Source: a virus. Taken from it: DNA of 25,128 bases. The notes under the pieces were generated by a model that saw only the letters and a program-made list of their open reading frames with translations, was not told the DNA's origin and ran no database searches. Shown in pieces: positions 21,862 to 25,128 of this stretch. Each line of letters starts with the position of its first letter. The stretch's first letter is position 1. Where the stretch lies: positions 1 to 25,128 of IMG/VR virus record IMGVR_UViG_3300032954_000066. One strand, written 5' to 3'. The translations under genes were made by a program, and so were the position numbers.

Positions 21862-22823
21862 ACGAACACCGCGGCGCAGTCGATGTGGCGTCTCAACTCG
21901 AGTCCTTCCGGTAGCGCGTCACGTTGCGGAGCCTCCACCGTCTCGCCGACCGCCAGCCTGGCGTGAATGTCAGCGAAATTCACACTGTGGAGTGCCCACA
22001 ACCCCGTCGTTGTGCCGCCCCGGCCGGCGTTGATCTCTGTCACCACAGGAGTGTGGTGGCCGGATTCCCTCAGGTCGACCCCGTAGACACCGTTCGGCTT
22101 CTCGTCAACCGCCGCGACAGCCTCCTCGGCTGTCTGGTTGACAAGCGAGTCGTGGACGACCTGAGCCCTGGCCGGTGTCCCAGTGAGGCCGGATGGTGCG
22201 AGGTTCGGGTAGATGTACTCGAGCCGCACCCTCGCGAACGACGTCACGAGCTCGCCGTCCTTGTAGATCCCCGTCCAGGCATAGTCGCGGCCGGGCAGGT
22301 ACTCCTCGGCGATCCACTCCCACTCCATGCCCCTGGTTTCCCAGTAGCGGATCCAGTGGAACGCCGTCCTCAGGTCTTCGACGAGAGTCGCGCCCTTCGC
22401 GCCAGCCCCAATAGTCACGCGAAGCCAGAACGGGAGCCCGAACTTGTCCTTCGCCTGGTGGAGATGGTCGGGTAGCGGGTCTGTGATGAGGATGGCGCCG
22501 CTGCGGCAGCCTGCCTGCTCCAGTATCCGGATGGTGTCGAGCTTGTGCTGGCAGCGGCTAACAACTCTGAGGTCCGGGAGAAGCGTCGCGGGCAGGTAGG
22601 CGCCCACGTTCTTCCGCAACACAAGATCCCGGACAAGCGAATCGGGGACAGCATGGACGACGTCCGGCCCGAAAATCCCCGGGTCTTCCATCGTGTACGG
22701 CGCAGCCCAGACCAGGTGGGTTGGGTCGTCGTCTTCGGCGAACACTTCGTGGCCGGCCTTGTGCAGGGCGCGGCACCAGTTGACACCGGCGGGTCCGCCG
22801 GCACCCAGAACACGCACTCGCAT
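21858..22823 (-). CDS. ATP-grasp ligase
   Basis: This 321-residue protein probably joins a carboxylate to an amine or similar nucleophile using ATP. Residues 1-40 form a Rossmann-like start with MRVRVLGAGGPAGVNWCRAL, as in carbamoyl-phosphate-synthase-like ATP-grasp proteins. The ATP-binding part includes PFWLRVTIGAGAKGATLVED (glycine-rich loop, about 131-150) and the adenine-side segment EWIAEEYLPGRDYAWTGIY. Metal ligands are probably Asp250 in NGVYGVDLR and Glu263/Asn265 in VVTEINAGRGG. A GGGAGGGAAACC ribosome site precedes the ATG. It lies directly after the terminase, which is unusual for an enzyme. Substrate unknown; the fold call is firm. Confidence 0.85.
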   Translation of the reverse strand: MRVRVLGAGGPAGVNWCRALHKAGHEVFAEDDDPTHLVWAAPYTMEDPGIFGPDVVHAVPDSLVRDLVLRKNVGAYLPATLLPDLRVVSRCQHKLDTIRILEQAGCRSGAILITDPLPDHLHQAKDKFGLPFWLRVTIGAGAKGATLVEDLRTAFHWIRYWETRGMEWEWIAEEYLPGRDYAWTGIYKDGELVTSFARVRLEYIYPNLAPSGLTGTPARAQVVHDSLVNQTAEEAVAAVDEKPNGVYGVDLRESGHHTPVVTEINAGRGGTTTGLWALHSVNFADIHARLAVGETVEAPQRDALPEGLELRRHIDCAAVFV

Positions 22824-22842
22824 GGTTTCCCTCCCGTCAGGG

Positions 22843-24276
22843 CTACCAGTTACCTACCCAAACCTCCGCAGTCGCCTGCTCCAAACCCCAAAGAGCGAGC
22901 GTGCAGGCGACCAGGGGCGAAATGTCGGCGCTCGAGGGGTTTCTGGCCCACGCCCAAGCGTCTCCGAGCGGCCGTTTTTTCGCTCCGACCACCGCCGCCG
23001 ACAGAAGTGGGTCTCCGAGGTGGCGGATGGTGCCTTGAGAGACGGCGTCATACAGCATTCCGCACGCTTTGACGTGTTCCGGCGTCGAAACCGGCTCAAC
23101 CTGGACCCCGAAACGCTCCAAAGAAGGGATCAGCGACCCTGCCGGGCCCCTCGCGTCACAGATCACGCGCTGGCCTTGGCGTTCTGAGAGCCATTCTGCG
23201 ACCCAGCCAGTCCCGCGACGGTGTTCCGCCACCTCGACCTGTGCGAGGCCGTCAGAACGCTTCCCAGCGACGCACACGGACGCCCACGCGCGGTCCGGTG
23301 ACACGTCAAACGCGAAAACATGCTGCCCCGACACCTGTCCGTCAGGGTCAGCCAGTCTCTGCCAACTGTTGATGTTGATGACCGACCCCTCACCCTCAAG
23401 GTCGAACCAGTCACCAACCCCAAGTCTTTCGACGGCGAACGATCTGGGCTCCAGGGTGCGCTGCTCGTTCGCGATATGCGACATCGGAATCATCCGCGAA
23501 GGGTTCGCGGCCTTCCAAGACGCCGGATCCTTCGCGACCTCGTGCGGCACATCCTCGGGTTTCTCGTATTCGAGCGACCATTCGAAGTAGGCGAGCGACG
23601 GATCATCCGCCGCCAACCCCCGATCCCTGACCCTCGAGAGCACGCGGCCCTCTTCATGTACCAGCTGGTCGACCGCAGACCCCAAAAACCAGAGCTGCGG
23701 GTTCAAACTCCTCGAAACCACCGGGTAGATCGACCCCAACGACGCCTCAGGGAAGATCATCGCCTCGTCGAAGATCACACAGTCGACGCCGGCATACCCT
23801 CTACCGCCGCCCTTGGTTCGGGTTCGGAACCGGACACGCTGCCCAGACCTCAACTCGATCTGTTCTTTCCCGTTCGCGCGCCACACATGCTTCACCTCGC
23901 GCGCCAACCAATCCTGCGAATCGATCAAATCGATCAGCCGGCGAAACATCTCCAACGACGTGTCCGCCAGATGCGCCGTATAGATGATCAAGTTCTCGTC
24001 GAGAACGTAGAGGCCGGCCAGGATCCGGGCGATCGCGAGCTCCGACTTGCCGTTCTGGCGCGGGATCACCCCCGCCACCTCCGGCGCAGCCCACTTCCCG
24101 TCGCGCTCCAGCATCGACGACTCGAAAATCCACTGCTGCCACGGCTCAAGCTTGATCCCCGCAGCCGCGATCAGCTCCGAAGCAGCAACACCATCCGGGT
24201 GCGGCGAACCATCAGGAACCCACACCACCCGCGGCTCTTGCAAGCTTGGCCGCTCTGCGAGCGCGGATCTCGTCAA
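22843..24276 (-). CDS. Terminase large subunit
   Basis: This is the packaging motor and nuclease. With a TTG start at 24276 it has 477 residues; GGAGG lies nine bases upstream of that TTG, which decides this start over a longer TTG frame and a GTG at 24228. The ATPase shows a Walker A-like PRQNGKS (about residues 72-78), VDCVIFDEAM as Walker B (about 167-172), and a LIIYTAHLADTS segment. The nuclease shows VFAFDVSPDRAWAS, RVICDARGPAGS and SSADISPLVACTLALWG, each with a conserved Asp. The pattern is that of HK97/actinophage TerL proteins. It overlaps the small subunit gene by 65 bases. Confidence 0.92.
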   Translation of the reverse strand: MTRSALAERPSLQEPRVVWVPDGSPHPDGVAASELIAAAGIKLEPWQQWIFESSMLERDGKWAAPEVAGVIPRQNGKSELAIARILAGLYVLDENLIIYTAHLADTSLEMFRRLIDLIDSQDWLAREVKHVWRANGKEQIELRSGQRVRFRTRTKGGGRGYAGVDCVIFDEAMIFPEASLGSIYPVVSRSLNPQLWFLGSAVDQLVHEEGRVLSRVRDRGLAADDPSLAYFEWSLEYEKPEDVPHEVAKDPASWKAANPSRMIPMSHIANEQRTLEPRSFAVERLGVGDWFDLEGEGSVININSWQRLADPDGQVSGQHVFAFDVSPDRAWASVCVAGKRSDGLAQVEVAEHRRGTGWVAEWLSERQGQRVICDARGPAGSLIPSLERFGVQVEPVSTPEHVKACGMLYDAVSQGTIRHLGDPLLSAAVVGAKKRPLGDAWAWARNPSSADISPLVACTLALWGLEQATAEVWVGNW

Positions 24277-24496
24277 GAGGTGAATCCTCCAACTTCTCAG
24301 GCGGCAACTCGGCCACAAGCGCCTGCCGGATCGCCAACAGGCTGTTCCAACAGTTCGACAGCGCCGTCGGATGCGTCCCCGGATCGTCGCACGCCGCCGC
24401 CAACGACAAACACGCCGCCGCCAACAGCGAATCGCTCACACCAGGCTTCCGCTTCTCCCACTCCGCCAGATCACGCTCAACCGCCTCAGTCACCAT
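24212..24496 (-). CDS. Terminase small subunit-like protein
   Basis: This 94-residue protein starts at an ATG that overlaps the HNH stop by seven bases and has AGGAGG about a dozen bases upstream; a longer frame into the HNH gene is rejected. It is helical: TEAVERDLAEWEKRKPGV, SLLAAACLSLAAACDD, NSLLAIRQALVAELPPEK, and ends SPLDEIRARRAAKLARAAGG. The closing (S/D)PLDEIRARR segment is typical of small subunits next to actinobacteriophage terminases. It probably recognises the packaging site and recruits the large subunit. There is no visible DNA-binding motif, so the call relies on ending motif, size and place. Confidence 0.8.
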   Translation of the reverse strand: MVTEAVERDLAEWEKRKPGVSDSLLAAACLSLAAACDDPGTHPTALSNCWNSLLAIRQALVAELPPEKLEDSPLDEIRARRAAKLARAAGGVGS

Positions 24497-25101
24497 GCCC
24501 GCGAACTCCTCCTCGCCTGACGCTGCCAAGTCGCACGGTTGCACCGTCGATGCTCCGGACCAGTCCACCGCGAACGGTCGAGATCGTCGTGGCCGAGATC
24601 CCACGGCTCGAGCGGATCAATCAGCTTCCCGCACCGCGCACACTTCACCCGGCCCGTCGCCACCACCGGCTTCAACTGCTTCTTCAACCGCTGATGAGCA
24701 TTCCCATACCCGCGAGCTCGGTTGTTCGCCTTTCGCCGATCATCGCGCCATTTCGTGTCCCGGCACGCAGCACAGTACGGATGGCGGTTTGACATCGCCG
24801 GCACGCCGCACAACTTGCACAATCGAACCTTCGGCTTCGCCAACAACAACGAAGGCTTCCGGTGGCGCCGCGCCCGAGCAATCGCAACCTTGGCCGTCGC
24901 CGCGTACACACGCCTCCGCGCCTGCGCCAAAGTCTGCAACCTGACCCGTGCGGCCCTCTTGCGCGCTTCGCGTTCGGAGGCGAGACGATTGTCACACCCC
25001 CTACATCTAGACGCGAGCCCGGTTGACCTACTCGCATCACGCCTGAACTCCGAAAAGTCGAGCTGGCGCTTGCACACGTAGCAACTTTTTTTGCGACTCA
25101 T
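24490..25101 (-). CDS. HNH endonuclease with zinc-finger modules
   Basis: This 203-residue protein combines three cysteine clusters. The first is at Cys7/Cys10 and Cys33/Cys36 (SCYVCKRQLDFSEF, ASRCRGCD), the N-terminal finger often seen in phage HNH proteins. The second is RLCKLCGVPAMSNRHPYCAA. The HNH core follows: VKCARCGKLIDPLEPWDLGH with His171, then GPEHRRCNRATW with His184 and Cys187. The middle is strongly basic. HNH proteins beside terminases cooperate with TerL in cutting cohesive ends. No ribosome site is visible before the ATG, only an A-rich tract. The length exceeds the usual 100-150 residues because of the added fingers. Confidence 0.88.
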   Translation of the reverse strand: MSRKKSCYVCKRQLDFSEFRRDASRSTGLASRCRGCDNRLASEREARKRAARVRLQTLAQARRRVYAATAKVAIARARRHRKPSLLLAKPKVRLCKLCGVPAMSNRHPYCAACRDTKWRDDRRKANNRARGYGNAHQRLKKQLKPVVATGRVKCARCGKLIDPLEPWDLGHDDLDRSRWTGPEHRRCNRATWQRQARRSSRAW

Positions 25102-25128
25102 TTTTCGTGGGGGGATTTAGTTCGTACT

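Noticed and set aside
20894-22823. Graspetide-type RiPP cluster (ATP-grasp plus short precursor)
   Set aside because: The short protein lacks a Thr/Ser and Asp/Glu-rich core or repeated ring motif, and no transporter or protease is present. It remains only a remote possibility.
1-25128. tRNA genes, integrase, transposase, promoters or an origin
   Set aside because: I found no cloverleaf-like sequence, recombinase motif, inverted-repeat element or clear -35/-10 pair; the gaps between genes are too short to hold most of these.

Overview
The window is the structural and lysis half of a high-GC tailed-phage (or prophage) genome. Every gene I accept lies on the minus strand, so the phage reads from the right edge (base 25128) to the left edge. 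An HK97-type head (portal, prohead protease, capsid), a tape measure with tail assembly chaperones and no sheath gene indicate a long non-contractile tail (siphovirus). The GC-rich codon use, frequent GTG/TTG starts and protein families that I recognise from actinobacteriophages suggest an actinobacterial host. The exact host cannot be read from the sequence.

Layout in phage order. (1) Packaging, 25101-22843: HNH endonuclease, terminase small subunit, terminase large subunit. (2) An accessory cassette, 22823-20894: an ATP-grasp ligase, a 51-residue protein and a GT-A-like glycosyltransferase, joined by ATGA overlaps and set between terminase and portal. (3) A small conserved protein and the portal, which carries a C-terminal Val-X-Val-Pro stalk. 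(4) A second accessory block between portal and protease, 19028-15534: a beta-rich virion-like protein, a short Cys-rich protein, a polyglycine adhesin-like fibre, a second glycosyltransferase, and a jellyroll/LamG-like protein ending in nine 20-residue repeats. (5) Protease, capsid and a tail-tube-like protein. (6) Connector, tail terminator, decoration-like protein and gp10-like protein. (7) Tail assembly chaperones with a -1 frameshift at a C CCC CCG site, then the tape measure. (8) Tail tip: a paralogue of the LamG-like protein, a minor tail protein, a 955-residue hub fused through a polyglycine linker to a beta-helix, a conserved Cys-rich protein and a tail-collar fibre. (9) Lysis: a coiled-coil membrane protein, a second membrane protein, a papain-like enzyme, an NlpC/P60-like enzyme, a small Cys-rich protein, a holin, and a gene cut by the left edge.

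Genes are packed with 1-20 base gaps or short overlaps. No promoter, tRNA, CRISPR array, integrase or insertion sequence was seen, and no gene-free stretch exceeds about 35 bases. The head and tail genes are ordinary. The unusual content is the two enzyme-bearing accessory blocks, which together suggest that this phage modifies either its own receptor-binding proteins or a host surface glycan.
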